A stretch of 64,000 nucleotides of DNA from NCBI GenBank assembly GCA_947084935.1, contig CAMTUH010000004.1, positions 1-64,000 of the forward strand, given 5' to 3'. How positions within the stretch are numbered: position 1 is the first letter of the stretch; every line of letters starts with the position of its first letter. The notes beneath the pieces were generated by a model, which saw only the letters and a program-made list of their open reading frames with translations, was not told the DNA's origin and searched no databases. Position numbers and translations under genes: made by a program. The stretch comes from CAMTUH01 sp947084935. GTDB taxonomy: Bacteria; Pseudomonadota; Gammaproteobacteria; Coxiellales; Coxiellaceae. Positions 26,431 to 35,339 of the stretch are shown piece by piece.

Positions 26431-28206
26431 ATGGTGAGCATGTTCAGGGATTTTATAAAACGTATTGCTACACTGGGATTGGTCGCGTTGTTGCTTTGCA
26501 ACGCGACCGAAGCCTCGATTGCTGTAATCGGCAATCCGAATATCCGCGTTGATCATTTGACAAAAAATGAAATCACGAATCTTTTCTTAGGTAAACCGGT
26601 TTCGCTTTCTACTGGAGAACGGTTAGAGCCTTTTGATCAATCCAGCCAGTCATCCACGTACGCAGCATTTTATCGTGCGTTGGTAGACTGGAGTCCCAAC
26701 CAAGTCAGCGGCTATTGGTCTTCACTCGTTTTCCAGGGAGAGGCGAGCCCGCCAGCGACTGTAAATAACGACGCAGAAGCCATTGCCGTTGCGGAAGGGA
26801 CACCGGGTGCCGTCAGTTACGTGGACAGTGATGCGCTTGCACAATCGCACGCGCACGTGCAAGTATTATACGCGTTTGGCATGCCAAACGCGCCAGTGGA
26901 TAATCCTGCTCCGGTTACATCAAAACAACTCGTATCAAATCAACCCGCGCCCAAAAAGCAGAGTCAACAGAGCAAGGCGTTGTCCGCTGCTGATTTAGAG
27001 AAATTAAAAGCGGAACAAGAAGCGCAGGCGATTAATGCTTCTTTGCGTACACCGAGTAATTCAACTCAATCGTCTGCACCCGGTAACGACGACTCATCCA
27101 CTTCCGAGAGCGCCTGGGCACTGATTGTTTCTCATTTCACATTAAATGAGGATACTGATCGAGCAGAAGTGCGGCACGAACTCGTGTGGTTTTTGAGCCG
27201 AAAAAAAATTCTCAATCAAATGCTGCAGAATGCCGTGCCTTATATTTACTATGTTTATCAACAAACCCAACAACGCAACATGCCGGGTGAATTTGCACTG
27301 TTACCGATGGTGGAGAGCGGTTACGATCCTTTTGCTTATTCGCAGGCTGGTGCAACGGGTTTGTGGCAAATGATGCCAGGAACGGCGTCGAGTTTTGGTT
27401 TGGATATCAACTGGTGGTACGATGCGCGACGCGATACCGTCGTGTCAACGCAAGCCGCGCTTAATTATTTGTGCACCTTGCACGATATTTTTCACGATTG
27501 GACGTTGGCGGCCGCTGCCTACGATGCCGGTATCGGCGCGGTTCAAGCCGCGCAGCAATATAATTCGCGGTGGCACCGCAGCACGAATTTCTGGGATTTG
27601 CCATTGCCCAATGAAACAAGAAATTACGTGCCGAAATTATTAGCCTTGGCCGAGATTATTAAGCATCCCTCGTACTACGGCATAACTCTGCCTTACGTTC
27701 CCGCTCGCCCATATTTTTCCGCGGTGAATATGAATTCACAAATTGACTTAGTTGAAGCGAGTCATTTGGCTGAAGTCCCGGTGTCTTCAATAAAACGCTT
27801 AAATCCTGGTATGATTCGCTGGGCCACTAATCCGAGTGGAATATATACGCTGTTAATTCCATACTCGGCGGCGAATACATTTGAAGAAAATCTGAATGCT
27901 CTTGCGGGGAAAGAACACGTGAGTTGGGAATACCACGAGGTCAGAAACGGCGAAACCTTGCAAAGCATTGCCAATAACTACCACACCAATGTTGCACTGT
28001 TAATGCAAGTGAATCGTTTAACTGCAAGTATCTTATCGCCCGAACAGGGTTTGGTGGTCCCGTTGCGTTTGCACCGGACGTACAGTGGCCCCCTTGCCTC
28101 GATGCCGCAAACTGCAGAGACGGTAGTTGCATCGGGCGAAGCTCCACCACTCCCGCAAACCGATAATTTAAAACAACTGCTGAATAAAATTTACAGCCAA
28201 AAATAA
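26431..28206 (+). CDS. fusion: PstS-like substrate-binding domain, lytic transglycosylase (MltD-like), LysM
   Basis: A signal peptide (about 1-29) leads into a periplasmic domain (30-150) resembling the short phosphate-binding/PstS-like family (IAVIGNP, then EITNLFLGK). A low-complexity linker (160-230) follows. Then comes a family 1 lytic transglycosylase domain with catalytic Glu near residue 295 (LLPMVESGYDP), ATGLWQMMPGTA and AAAYDAG. A LysM repeat (about 505-550) ends the protein. The AAYNAG Asn is replaced by Asp. Length about 591 residues. A start at 26440 is also possible. Just downstream of the porin gene, probably one operon. Confidence 0.82.
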   Translation: MVSMFRDFIKRIATLGLVALLLCNATEASIAVIGNPNIRVDHLTKNEITNLFLGKPVSLSTGERLEPFDQSSQSSTYAAFYRALVDWSPNQVSGYWSSLVFQGEASPPATVNNDAEAIAVAEGTPGAVSYVDSDALAQSHAHVQVLYAFGMPNAPVDNPAPVTSKQLVSNQPAPKKQSQQSKALSAADLEKLKAEQEAQAINASLRTPSNSTQSSAPGNDDSSTSESAWALIVSHFTLNEDTDRAEVRHELVWFLSRKKILNQMLQNAVPYIYYVYQQTQQRNMPGEFALLPMVESGYDPFAYSQAGATGLWQMMPGTASSFGLDINWWYDARRDTVVSTQAALNYLCTLHDIFHDWTLAAAAYDAGIGAVQAAQQYNSRWHRSTNFWDLPLPNETRNYVPKLLALAEIIKHPSYYGITLPYVPARPYFSAVNMNSQIDLVEASHLAEVPVSSIKRLNPGMIRWATNPSGIYTLLIPYSAANTFEENLNALAGKEHVSWEYHEVRNGETLQSIANNYHTNVALLMQVNRLTASILSPEQGLVVPLRLHRTYSGPLASMPQTAETVVASGEAPPLPQTDNLKQLLNKIYSQK

Positions 28207-28233
28207 AATTTTTCCGGTCTCAGCACAATACTA

Positions 28234-28262
28234 TTGGCACAATCGAGCACTCGTGATAGAGT
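28234..28262 (+). promoter_or_regulatory. possible sigma-70 promoter upstream of the 141-residue membrane protein gene
   Basis: TTGGCA (28234-28239) and TAGAGT (28257-28262) are 17 bases apart and end 33 bases before the TTG start at 28296. This would drive the small membrane protein and lepB. Confidence 0.4.
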
Positions 28263-28295
28263 GTGTAAAACCGCGCAATACTCAGGAGATTAGGC

Positions 28296-28721
28296 TTGGA
28301 CGCTCAACGGGAAGAGGGTGGAAAACGGAGCATCATTGCTGCGGTTATTGCCGCAGTCGTCGTGGTCGCCGTTTATCTTTCAGCCCCGGTTATGCCTATT
28401 GTTCCCCAAGGAATCGTGTTACCGATTAACAAAACACTGCCTCCCGTCTCGCCCACTCAAGTTACTTTTTATACGGCTAATACCGTGATGCCCATGGCCT
28501 ATGAGCGAGTAGGTTATATCAACGTTCAATTGCATTCACAGTCACCCAGCGAGCCAAGTGAACTTCAATTAAAGCACTATATTCAGCAATTAGCGGCTAA
28601 TGTAGGTGCTAACGGAATCGTGGTCACTTTGTTTGGCCATACCTTGCCAAACCAAGTGCCGACTTCGCAAGCCTCTTATGTATTTCGCGGTACGGCCATT
28701 TATTCCGTTCCCACTATCTGA
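28296..28721 (+). CDS. hypothetical single-pass membrane protein
   Basis: I do not recognise it. It has 141 residues from a TTG start preceded by an AGGAG site (about 8 bases). One hydrophobic helix (about 12-36) follows a short charged N-terminus, and a soluble domain of about 100 residues should lie in the periplasm. The pattern ERVGYINVQL then LAANVGANGIVVTLFG resembles small periplasmic domains of the lipoprotein YbjQ/DUF4156 sort, without a clear match. Followed 15 bases later by lepB. Confidence 0.65.
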   Translation: MDAQREEGGKRSIIAAVIAAVVVVAVYLSAPVMPIVPQGIVLPINKTLPPVSPTQVTFYTANTVMPMAYERVGYINVQLHSQSPSEPSELQLKHYIQQLAANVGANGIVVTLFGHTLPNQVPTSQASYVFRGTAIYSVPTI

Positions 28722-28736
28722 TGGTGAGAGATTTTC

Positions 28737-29519
28737 ATGATATTTGATTTTTTAAATATACTGATGTTGTTGACGATCTTTTCGGGAGTCATTTGCCTGG
28801 TTGATATTATCTGGCGCGCCAGGAAAAAATATCCGAAATCAGAAGGGAAAATTAAACACCCGGTGATTATCGATTACGCCCGTTCTTTTTTCCCAATTTT
28901 GCTTATTGTTTTAGTGATTCGTTCTTTCCTGTTTCAACCTTATCGCGTACCCAGTGGCTCGCTAGAACCAACGATCACCCCCGGTGACATGATTTTGGTG
29001 AATCAATACGATTACGGGCTGCGTATTCCCTTGTGGAATGCGACGCTTATTAAAATAGGAACACCGAAGCCAGGACAAATTGCGTTATTTCGATGGCCGG
29101 TTAATCCCGCGGTCACCTTTGTTAAACGTGTCATTGGTGTGCCGGGCGATAAAATCAGCTACGTCAATAAGGTGCTATTCGTCAACGGAAAACCGATGAC
29201 GCAGAAGTTCGTGAAAGATGCGTTAGAAATTGGCGACAATGGGAAGACCTGGCCGGTGAAAGAATACGAAGAAGATTTGCAGGGAGTAAAACATTTTATT
29301 TTTATCCGCACCGATCGACCGGGGCAAGATTTTAAAAACTTAACGGTGCAACCCAATGAGTACTTTATGATGGGGGATAATCGGGACGACAGCGACGACA
29401 GTCGTTCATGGGGGTTTGTACCGATGAGCCATTTTATTGGGCGTGCCTTGCTTATTTGGATGAGCTGGGACTCCGAACACCACCGCGTGCGCTGGGATCG
29501 TATTGGGAAGGGGTTGTAG
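28737..29519 (+). CDS. lepB: signal peptidase I
   Basis: Inner-membrane protease that removes signal peptides from exported proteins. Two N-terminal helices (about 5-25 and 50-68) precede the catalytic serine S75 in PSGSLEPT (Leu replaces the usual Met) and the catalytic lysine K130 in FVKRVIGVPGD. GDNRDDSDDSRSWG is also present. Length 260 residues. Probably co-transcribed with the preceding small membrane protein gene; it converges on fumC. Confidence 0.96.
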   Translation: MIFDFLNILMLLTIFSGVICLVDIIWRARKKYPKSEGKIKHPVIIDYARSFFPILLIVLVIRSFLFQPYRVPSGSLEPTITPGDMILVNQYDYGLRIPLWNATLIKIGTPKPGQIALFRWPVNPAVTFVKRVIGVPGDKISYVNKVLFVNGKPMTQKFVKDALEIGDNGKTWPVKEYEEDLQGVKHFIFIRTDRPGQDFKNLTVQPNEYFMMGDNRDDSDDSRSWGFVPMSHFIGRALLIWMSWDSEHHRVRWDRIGKGL

Positions 29520-29529
29520 TAAGGCCCCC

Positions 29530-30918
29530 TCAAATCATTTTTTTCGGATCTACCGCTTTATCAAATTCTTCTGCCGTCAAATAGCCCAACTTCAAACACG
29601 CTGCTTTTAAGCTGGTATTTTCTTTGTAGGCGGTTTTTGCAATGGCGCTCGCCTTATCATAACCAATGACGGGGTTGAGGGCCGTAACGAGCATCAGAGA
29701 ATTATGCACATATTCCTCAATTTTCTTTTTGTTTGCCGTAATACCGAGCGCACAATATTTCGTAAACGAGTGACAAGCGTCTGATAGTAAATAAACCGAT
29801 TGAATGAAATTGTAGGCCATGACGGGTTTGAAAACGTTTAATTCAAAATTGCCTTGCGATCCAGCGAATCCAATCGTTGCATCATTTCCCAGAACTTGAG
29901 CGCACACCATCGTCATTGCTTCGCTTTGTGTGGGGTTGACTTTCCCCGGCATAATCGAAGAACCGGGCTCGTTTTCGGGGATGTGAATTTCAAAGAGTCC
30001 GCAGCGAGGACCCGATGCCAACCAACGAATATCGTTGGCAATTTTCATCAACGAGCACGCCAGCGTTTTTAACACACCGCTCATTAAAACTATCTCATCG
30101 TGCGCCGCTAACGCTGCAAATTTATTTTTAGCGGAATAGAAGGGGAGTTTGGTCAGTTCAGCAATATGTGCCGAAACTTTTTTTGCGAATTGAGGATGAG
30201 TATTAAGTCCCGTACCGACTGCTGTTCCGCCTATGGCGAGTCGGTATAAAACGGGGAGGTTTTTATCAACGGCATCGAGGTCATGATCCAATTGCGCTAC
30301 GTATCCCGAGAATTCTTGCCCCAAGGTCAGAGGAACAGCATCCTGTAGGTGAGTCCGTCCGATTTTAATAATAGCCGAAAATTCTTTTTGTTTTTTAGCT
30401 AACGCATCGCGCAGTGATTTCACTGCAGGAATGAGCTGGTGGACAATCATTTCCGCTGCCGCAATGTGCATGGCCGTTGGAAACGTGTCGTTTGAAGATT
30501 GAGACATGTTAACGTCGTCGTTGGGATGAATGGGATCTTTGCTGCCCATTTTTCCCCGCGCTAATTCAATGGCGCGGTTACTGATGACTTCATTGACGTT
30601 CATATTGGTCTGAGTTCCGCTGCCCGTTTGCCAAATTTTAAGGGGGAAATGATCGGATAATTTGCCAGCAATAATTTCATCGGCCGCTTGAATAATGAGT
30701 TTCGCTTTCGGCTTCGCCAATTTGCCAAGCTCGACGTTGGTAAGCGCAGCCGCTTTTTTTAAGACACCAAAGGCACGAATCAGCTCCGGTGGCATCGTTT
30801 CTCGGCCGATGGAGAAGTGGATGAGTGAACGTTGTGACTGAGCCCCGTAATATTTGTCCGCGGGGACTTCAATCTTACCCATGCTATCTGATTCGGTGCG
30901 TGTTTTTTTGCTCGCCAT
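29530..30918 (-). CDS. fumC: fumarate hydratase class II
   Basis: Iron-independent fumarase of the TCA cycle. The family signature [11 protein letters not shown] is present, with [14 protein letters not shown] and [14 protein letters not shown] upstream. The start at 30918 ([11 protein letters not shown]) gives 462 residues, the usual size. A longer frame would run back through the tRNA-Arg gene and is rejected. The tRNA gene lies 26 bases upstream on the same strand. Confidence 0.97.
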   Translation of the reverse strand: MASKKTRTESDSMGKIEVPADKYYGAQSQRSLIHFSIGRETMPPELIRAFGVLKKAAALTNVELGKLAKPKAKLIIQAADEIIAGKLSDHFPLKIWQTGSGTQTNMNVNEVISNRAIELARGKMGSKDPIHPNDDVNMSQSSNDTFPTAMHIAAAEMIVHQLIPAVKSLRDALAKKQKEFSAIIKIGRTHLQDAVPLTLGQEFSGYVAQLDHDLDAVDKNLPVLYRLAIGGTAVGTGLNTHPQFAKKVSAHIAELTKLPFYSAKNKFAALAAHDEIVLMSGVLKTLACSLMKIANDIRWLASGPRCGLFEIHIPENEPGSSIMPGKVNPTQSEAMTMVCAQVLGNDATIGFAGSQGNFELNVFKPVMAYNFIQSVYLLSDACHSFTKYCALGITANKKKIEEYVHNSLMLVTALNPVIGYDKASAIAKTAYKENTSLKAACLKLGYLTAEEFDKAVDPKKMI

Positions 30919-30944
30919 GAGTGATTCCTTGTTCGGTTTTGCCT

Positions 30945-31022
30945 TGGTGCCCCGGGCCGGATTCGAACCGGCCACCTATCCCTTAGGAGGGGATTGCGCT
31001 ATCCAACTGTGCCACCGGGGCA
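30945..31022 (-). tRNA. tRNA-Arg (anticodon CCU)
   Basis: The minus-strand sequence folds as a cloverleaf. It has a seven-base acceptor stem (TGCCCCG with CGGGGCA), an anticodon stem ATCCC/GGGAT with loop CTCCTAA giving anticodon CCT, and a T arm GGCCGGTTCGAATCCGGCC. The 3' CCA is encoded (30945-30947). It reads AGG codons. Its mature 5' end at 31022 lies one base from a palindromic repeat element. Confidence 0.96.
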
Positions 31023-31023
31023 T

Positions 31024-31165
31024 GGGTCTGCCGTCAATTCTACTATGCCGGCCATAAACCCGTGATTTTCTGTGCTTCGCTGCTCACATACGGTCGTGTA
31101 TGCTGCGCTGCGATGCTCGAAAATCACGGGTTTCTGTCTCGGCCTAGCGAATTGACGACAGACCC
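31024..31165. repeat. 142-bp palindromic MITE-like element abutting the tRNA gene
   Basis: The left arm (from GGGTCTGCCGTCAATT, 31024) and the right arm (ending GACAGACCC, 31165) are complementary. An inner stem of about 16 bases (AAACCCGTGATTTTC and its complement) and a smaller inner stem lie between them. Mismatches are confined to the middle of the outer arm. The element occupies the 5' side of tRNA-Arg. Confidence 0.8.
31037..31042 (-). promoter_or_regulatory. possible -10 box for tRNA-Arg inside the palindromic element
   Basis: On the minus strand TAGAAT ends 14 bases before the mature tRNA 5' end, a distance that fits a short tRNA leader. The other arm of the palindrome reads differently at this point. 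No strong -35 is visible 17 bases upstream. Confidence 0.35.
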
Positions 31166-31250
31166 CAAATTTTCGTGGGATTGTAGCGTACAGCCGATTC
31201 AGCACGCAAATTAGTTATGATATCATAGACGATCAGGGATAATCATTTTT

Positions 31251-31811
31251 ATGACACAACTGAATTTACTAAATACACAAGCCATCGATTACCGGCAGCA
31301 AGAATCCTGGCCGAAAAAAATTGTCCTTTACGCACTGGCTTTGTCGTGGGACGTGGAATGCCGCGGTGATTCTGAATCGACGGAAGCAGCTCTGCACGAA
31401 GAAGGCAGCACCGTGATCCTCTCGGGACCGATTCATCACTTTAAAGAATCTGCCCCGCTCTGGCATTCGTGGTTACAGAAACAAGCACAGCAGTATATAG
31501 CCCCCTGGATACAAAAACTGAGTCGCGACATCGAAATGCCCTATGAAAAATTAAGTTTCCGCGGGCAAAAAACGCGTTGGGGCAGTTGTTCCGCTAATAA
31601 AGATATTAGTCTCAATTATAAACTGTTATTTTTACCGGCGCGTTTGGTTCGCTACGTTCTGATTCACGAATTATGTCACACCCAAGTATTAGATCATTCA
31701 AGACAGTTTTGGGAGAAAGTTCTGCATCACGAGCCGGATTATCGGAGGCTACGCGTTGAATTAAAACGCGCCGATCAGTATTTACCCGAGTGGGTTTTAA
31801 AATTTTTATAG
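31251..31811 (+). CDS. YgjP-like zinc metallopeptidase (UPF0758/DUF45 type)
   Basis: Small cytoplasmic M48-like metallopeptidase domain of the YgjP/DUF45 (WLM/SprT-like) group. The zinc motif HELCH is at residues 139-143 with a following LDHS. The upstream RGQKTRWGSCS segment is diagnostic of the family. Length 186 residues. Substrate unknown; proteins of this group often travel with restriction or repair genes, but here it is followed by a secreted protein gene. Confidence 0.85.
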   Translation: MTQLNLLNTQAIDYRQQESWPKKIVLYALALSWDVECRGDSESTEAALHEEGSTVILSGPIHHFKESAPLWHSWLQKQAQQYIAPWIQKLSRDIEMPYEKLSFRGQKTRWGSCSANKDISLNYKLLFLPARLVRYVLIHELCHTQVLDHSRQFWEKVLHHEPDYRRLRVELKRADQYLPEWVLKFL

Positions 31812-31820
31812 GAGAAAGCG

Positions 31821-32303
31821 ATGAGAACCAGAAACCTATTTTTTTTCCTGATAATATTTGGAGTGAGTGCTGCGAAAGCCGGTATTCATTTCCCCACGAA
31901 ATGTATCTCTCAAGGATTTAAATTCCAATCACAACAGTTAATTTTACACGAGGCTCGCAACGATGAGCCCGAACTTTATTTATTTTACAACCAAAGCAAG
32001 ATACCGTTGTTGTTAACGCATCCACAGGAGCGGGGTGGCGCCAGTGCGGGTTGGGATTCGTTACTCAATCCGGGAAAGGTATCGGCCTTCCTGGTCAATC
32101 GCCCCGACTTTGCCGTGAGCTGTGGGCGATGGAGGAAAAATAGCGCGACTACGCCGGATGATTGTGCTAGAGTGCTCATGGCCTGCCGTTACTCAACGAT
32201 TACGATTACTCAACAGCAAATGATCGGTACTTTTTGGGTGGGTGAAAACAAGCCCCTCAACGAGTTGTTAGCGATCATCACTCAGCGTGGAATCACGAAT
32301 TAA
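31821..32303 (+). CDS. secreted EnhB-like protein
   Basis: Exported protein of 160 residues with a signal peptide (about 1-20, ending AAKA-GIH) and four cysteines that could form two disulfides. The spacing pattern is Cys then GFKF near the N-terminus, LYLFYNQS, PGKVSAFLVN, DDCARVLMACRY and GTFWVGEN, ending TQRGI. It resembles, from memory, the Legionella enhanced-entry protein EnhB. I cannot verify the match. An AGGAG site precedes the ATG. The last four bases overlap the convergent lipoprotein gene. Confidence 0.6.
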   Translation: MRTRNLFFFLIIFGVSAAKAGIHFPTKCISQGFKFQSQQLILHEARNDEPELYLFYNQSKIPLLLTHPQERGGASAGWDSLLNPGKVSAFLVNRPDFAVSCGRWRKNSATTPDDCARVLMACRYSTITITQQQMIGTFWVGENKPLNELLAIITQRGITN

Positions 32304-32509
32304 TTTTGGCAATGATAATATTCATAGTCTCGAATCAACACTGCGCGTTCGGTGGGTTTTTGGCGGGTTTGCAGTCGTGAAGGATAAACAGCGTCCAGTT
32401 TTTCTTTTATGGCTCGGCAAGGGGAGGCTTTGGGGTAATCAACCTGGTTGGTTTTTGCGCACCCCATCAGCGCGACGCTTATTAAGCAGAGAAAGATCCA
32501 TTTGTTCAT
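32300..32509 (-). CDS. small predicted lipoprotein
   Basis: A product of 69 residues with a signal sequence ending in a lipobox (LMGC, Cys17). The mature part of about 52 residues has two cysteines and no recognisable domain. The start lies within the leader of rnr on the opposite strand, and the 3' end overlaps the EnhB-like gene by four bases. Confidence 0.65.
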   Translation of the reverse strand: MNKWIFLCLISVALMGCAKTNQVDYPKASPCRAIKEKLDAVYPSRLQTRQKPTERAVLIRDYEYYHCQN

Positions 32510-32561
32510 GGTGGTCCTTTTCGCGTATTATTTTTTACTTAGTATACCTGAAGAAATAATT

Positions 32562-34763
32562 ATGGTTAAACGATATCGGAAAAAAGATCCTCAGTTAGAA
32601 CGGGAAGCACGTCTTTACGAGCACCCCGTTCCCAGCCGCGAATTGATTATTGATTATTTAGAGCACGTTGAGCGTCCCATTAGTTTTGAGCATTTGCTCG
32701 AAGCGCTGGGATTGTCGACTTCGGAGGAACAAGAAGGTCTGCGTCGTCGATTGATTGCGATGGAGCGCGATGGACAGCTCATGACAAACCGGCGCGGCAG
32801 TTACGCGTTGGTGAAGAAAATGGATCTTATTCGCGGTCGCGTGCAAGCGCATCGAGACGGTTTTGGATTTTTAATCCCTGACGATGGATCTCAAGATATT
32901 TTTCTACCGGCGCGAGAAATTTGCTCGGTATTTACAGACGATATTGTCCTGGTTCGCGTTACCAATCCAGAATCAAGGCGACTGGAAGGTACTATCGTTG
33001 AAGTGCTAGAACGAAATACCCGCCAAGTCGTCGGGCGCTATCGAGAAGACGCAGGCGTCGCGTTTGTGGATCCCGACGATAAATCCATTCCACAAGATGT
33101 TCTCATTCCTCCCGGTGAGTCCGCGGGCGCTAAAGTGGGGCAGTTTGTGGTGGTTGAAATTACCGCTCAACCCAGCAAACGCCGCCAGGCGATGGGGCGT
33201 GTTATCGAAATTCTCGGTGATCATCTAACTCCGGGGATGGAAGTGCAATTGGCCATACGTTCGCACGAATTACCGTATGAATGGCCCGCTGAGGTTTTAC
33301 GCGAAGCAAAACAATTTCCCGCTGAGGTATTAGAGGCCGATAAACGCAATCGAGAAAATTTGTCACGCCTCCATTTTGTCACGATCGATGGCGAAGACGC
33401 AAAAGATTTTGACGATGCCGTTTATTGTGAGGCTAAGTCGGGTGGTGGTTGGAAACTGTGGGTAGCAATTGCGGATGTTTCGCATTACGTAAAAATTAAT
33501 TCAGCCCTGGATAATGAAGCGAAAATAAGGGGAAATTCCGTGTATTTCCCAGCAAAAGTAATTCCCATGCTACCGGAATCTTTGTCGAATAATCTGTGTT
33601 CGCTGAGGCCAAATACCGATCGACTGGCCCTCGTGTGTGAAATGGACGTCAATCCGGAAGGACGTGTTGGGAAAAGTCGATTTTACGAAGCGGTCATTCA
33701 TTCACATGCACGACTGACCTACAACGAAGTAGCCGGTATGCTCACGGGAAAGCAAACCAAACATATTGCAACGCTGTCGCTGATTAAAGAATTACATAAA
33801 TTATATAAAACCTTACTCAAGCAACGGGAATATCGGGGCGCTATTGAATTTCAGACAATTGAAACCCGAATTGAATTTAATTCTCAAGGAAAAATCAAAC
33901 GAATCGTTCCCGTGATTCGAAACGATGCGCATCGGATTATTGAAGAGTGTATGCTCGCTGCGAACGTATCCACGTCACATTTTTTACAAAAAAAGAATAT
34001 TCCAACGTTATACCGAGTGCACGAAGGTCCTGACCCACAGAAACTCAATAACCTCCGGGATTTTTTACGGGCTTTTGGCTTGCGGCTATCGGGTGGTGAT
34101 AAACCCGCACCCATGGATTACGCGAAATTATTGGAACGTATTGAAAAACGTCCCGATGCACACCTGTTGCAAACCGTGATGCTGCGCTCCTTGCAGCAGG
34201 CGGTTTACACCCCTGAAAACGTAGGGCATTTTGGTTTGTCGTACGCGGGTTATTGCCATTTTACTTCGCCTATTCGGCGCTATCCCGATCTGCTCGTGCA
34301 CCGCGGAATAAAACATTTACTCACGCAAAAAGCCGTTCCGGATTTTCATTACGATCAAAAAACCATGCACGGCTTAGGCGAACACTGTTCGATGACCGAG
34401 CGCCGAGCCGACCGGGCCACGCGCGATGCTATTGATTGGCTCAAATGCGAATATATGCAAAATAAAGTTGGCGAAACGTTTGACGGTCGCATCGTGGACG
34501 TTACGGGGTTTGGGGTGTTTGTTGAATTAGATAAAGCTTACGTGCAAGGCTTAGTACACGTCACTTCGTTAAAAAATGACTACTATCAATTTGATCCGGT
34601 GCATCATTTATTGCGGGGAAGACGCGGTGGGCACGTTTACCGCTTAGGCGATTTAGTTCGCGTGCTGGTGGCTCGTGTCAATCTCGATGATCGCAAAATT
34701 GATTTTGATTTGCTGGAAGAATCGCGCTCGAAAAGTCGATCTTCGCAACAGATTAAAAATTAA
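32562..34763 (+). CDS. rnr: ribonuclease R
   Basis: 3'-5' exoribonuclease that degrades structured RNA. An N-terminal winged-helix part (about 25-95), cold-shock OB folds, the RNB catalytic domain (TIDGEDAKDFDDA) and an S1 domain (GRIVDVTGFGVFVELD, about 655-735) appear in order. Length 733 residues from the ATG at 32562. The upstream 38 codons of the open frame overlap the opposite lipoprotein gene and are not coding-like. The 3' end overlaps the convergent secreted protein gene by 11 bases. Confidence 0.95.
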   Translation: MVKRYRKKDPQLEREARLYEHPVPSRELIIDYLEHVERPISFEHLLEALGLSTSEEQEGLRRRLIAMERDGQLMTNRRGSYALVKKMDLIRGRVQAHRDGFGFLIPDDGSQDIFLPAREICSVFTDDIVLVRVTNPESRRLEGTIVEVLERNTRQVVGRYREDAGVAFVDPDDKSIPQDVLIPPGESAGAKVGQFVVVEITAQPSKRRQAMGRVIEILGDHLTPGMEVQLAIRSHELPYEWPAEVLREAKQFPAEVLEADKRNRENLSRLHFVTIDGEDAKDFDDAVYCEAKSGGGWKLWVAIADVSHYVKINSALDNEAKIRGNSVYFPAKVIPMLPESLSNNLCSLRPNTDRLALVCEMDVNPEGRVGKSRFYEAVIHSHARLTYNEVAGMLTGKQTKHIATLSLIKELHKLYKTLLKQREYRGAIEFQTIETRIEFNSQGKIKRIVPVIRNDAHRIIEECMLAANVSTSHFLQKKNIPTLYRVHEGPDPQKLNNLRDFLRAFGLRLSGGDKPAPMDYAKLLERIEKRPDAHLLQTVMLRSLQQAVYTPENVGHFGLSYAGYCHFTSPIRRYPDLLVHRGIKHLLTQKAVPDFHYDQKTMHGLGEHCSMTERRADRATRDAIDWLKCEYMQNKVGETFDGRIVDVTGFGVFVELDKAYVQGLVHVTSLKNDYYQFDPVHHLLRGRRGGHVYRLGDLVRVLVARVNLDDRKIDFDLLEESRSKSRSSQQIKN

Positions 34764-35133
34764 ACTGCTTTTTGCCGTCGCTCAGATAGGTATCATTATA
34801 GATTTTCCAACGCACGAGTTGATTATGTAGCGGGTCGCAATTAAAGATCTCTCCATACCAAAAGGTGTGAAAAGCGGGTTCGTCAATATCGTTGTCTGCT
34901 TTCCATTGCAAATAATTACAAGCCGTTCCATAACAGGAGGTATTACATTGAGAATTTGTAAAGGTGTCCATCACCAGCGTGCCACTGTTTTCAGTCACCC
35001 AGACTAAGTGGACGCGCCATAGATTCGGAGCCCCAGTTCCCATTAAGGTAGCTGTTATGGTTTCTTGGGCAATGGCAAAAGAGGCGATTAAGCTTAAAAG
35101 AATAGCAGTAAAGAATTGTAGTGCATGTTTCAT
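34753..35133 (-). CDS. small secreted cysteine-containing protein
   Basis: I recognise no family. The 126-residue product has a clear signal peptide (about 1-23, ending AIA-QET). Its mature domain of about 103 residues has four cysteines (QCNTSC, YGTAC, FNC) and many Trp and Tyr residues, as in a compact extracellular or periplasmic domain. The start at 35133 is chosen for the signal peptide. The 3' end overlaps rnr. Confidence 0.65.
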   Translation of the reverse strand: MKHALQFFTAILLSLIASFAIAQETITATLMGTGAPNLWRVHLVWVTENSGTLVMDTFTNSQCNTSCYGTACNYLQWKADNDIDEPAFHTFWYGEIFNCDPLHNQLVRWKIYNDTYLSDGKKQFNF

Positions 35134-35227
35134 AAGAAGATCACCATAACTTAAATTAGAGACAGAATGGACAATTATTGTACATATTTGTTCGAAAAAT
35201 GGCAAATTCCTGTGCTCGACTCAGCTT

Positions 35228-35339
35228 GTAGCCTTGATGGAGCAAGTTCGTAGCCTGGGTGCAGCCCCTGCTTCGGGGCGTAACCCGGGAATTGAATTCC
35301 TTGATTTCGCTAGCGCTCCATCAAGGCTACCCAGGCTAC
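35228..35339. repeat. palindromic repeat, GTAGCCT family; contains the queG stop codon
   Basis: Nested palindromes: GTAGCCTTGATGGAGC at the left pairs with GCTCCATCAAGGCTAC near 35316-35331, and GTAGCCTGGGT pairs with ACCCAGGCTAC. The queG stop (TAG on the minus strand, 35336-35338) falls within the terminal repeat. Confidence 0.85.

Noticed and set aside
30919..30975. N-terminal extension of fumC
   Set aside because: It would be read through the tRNA-Arg gene; the ATG at 30918 gives the normal fumarase length.
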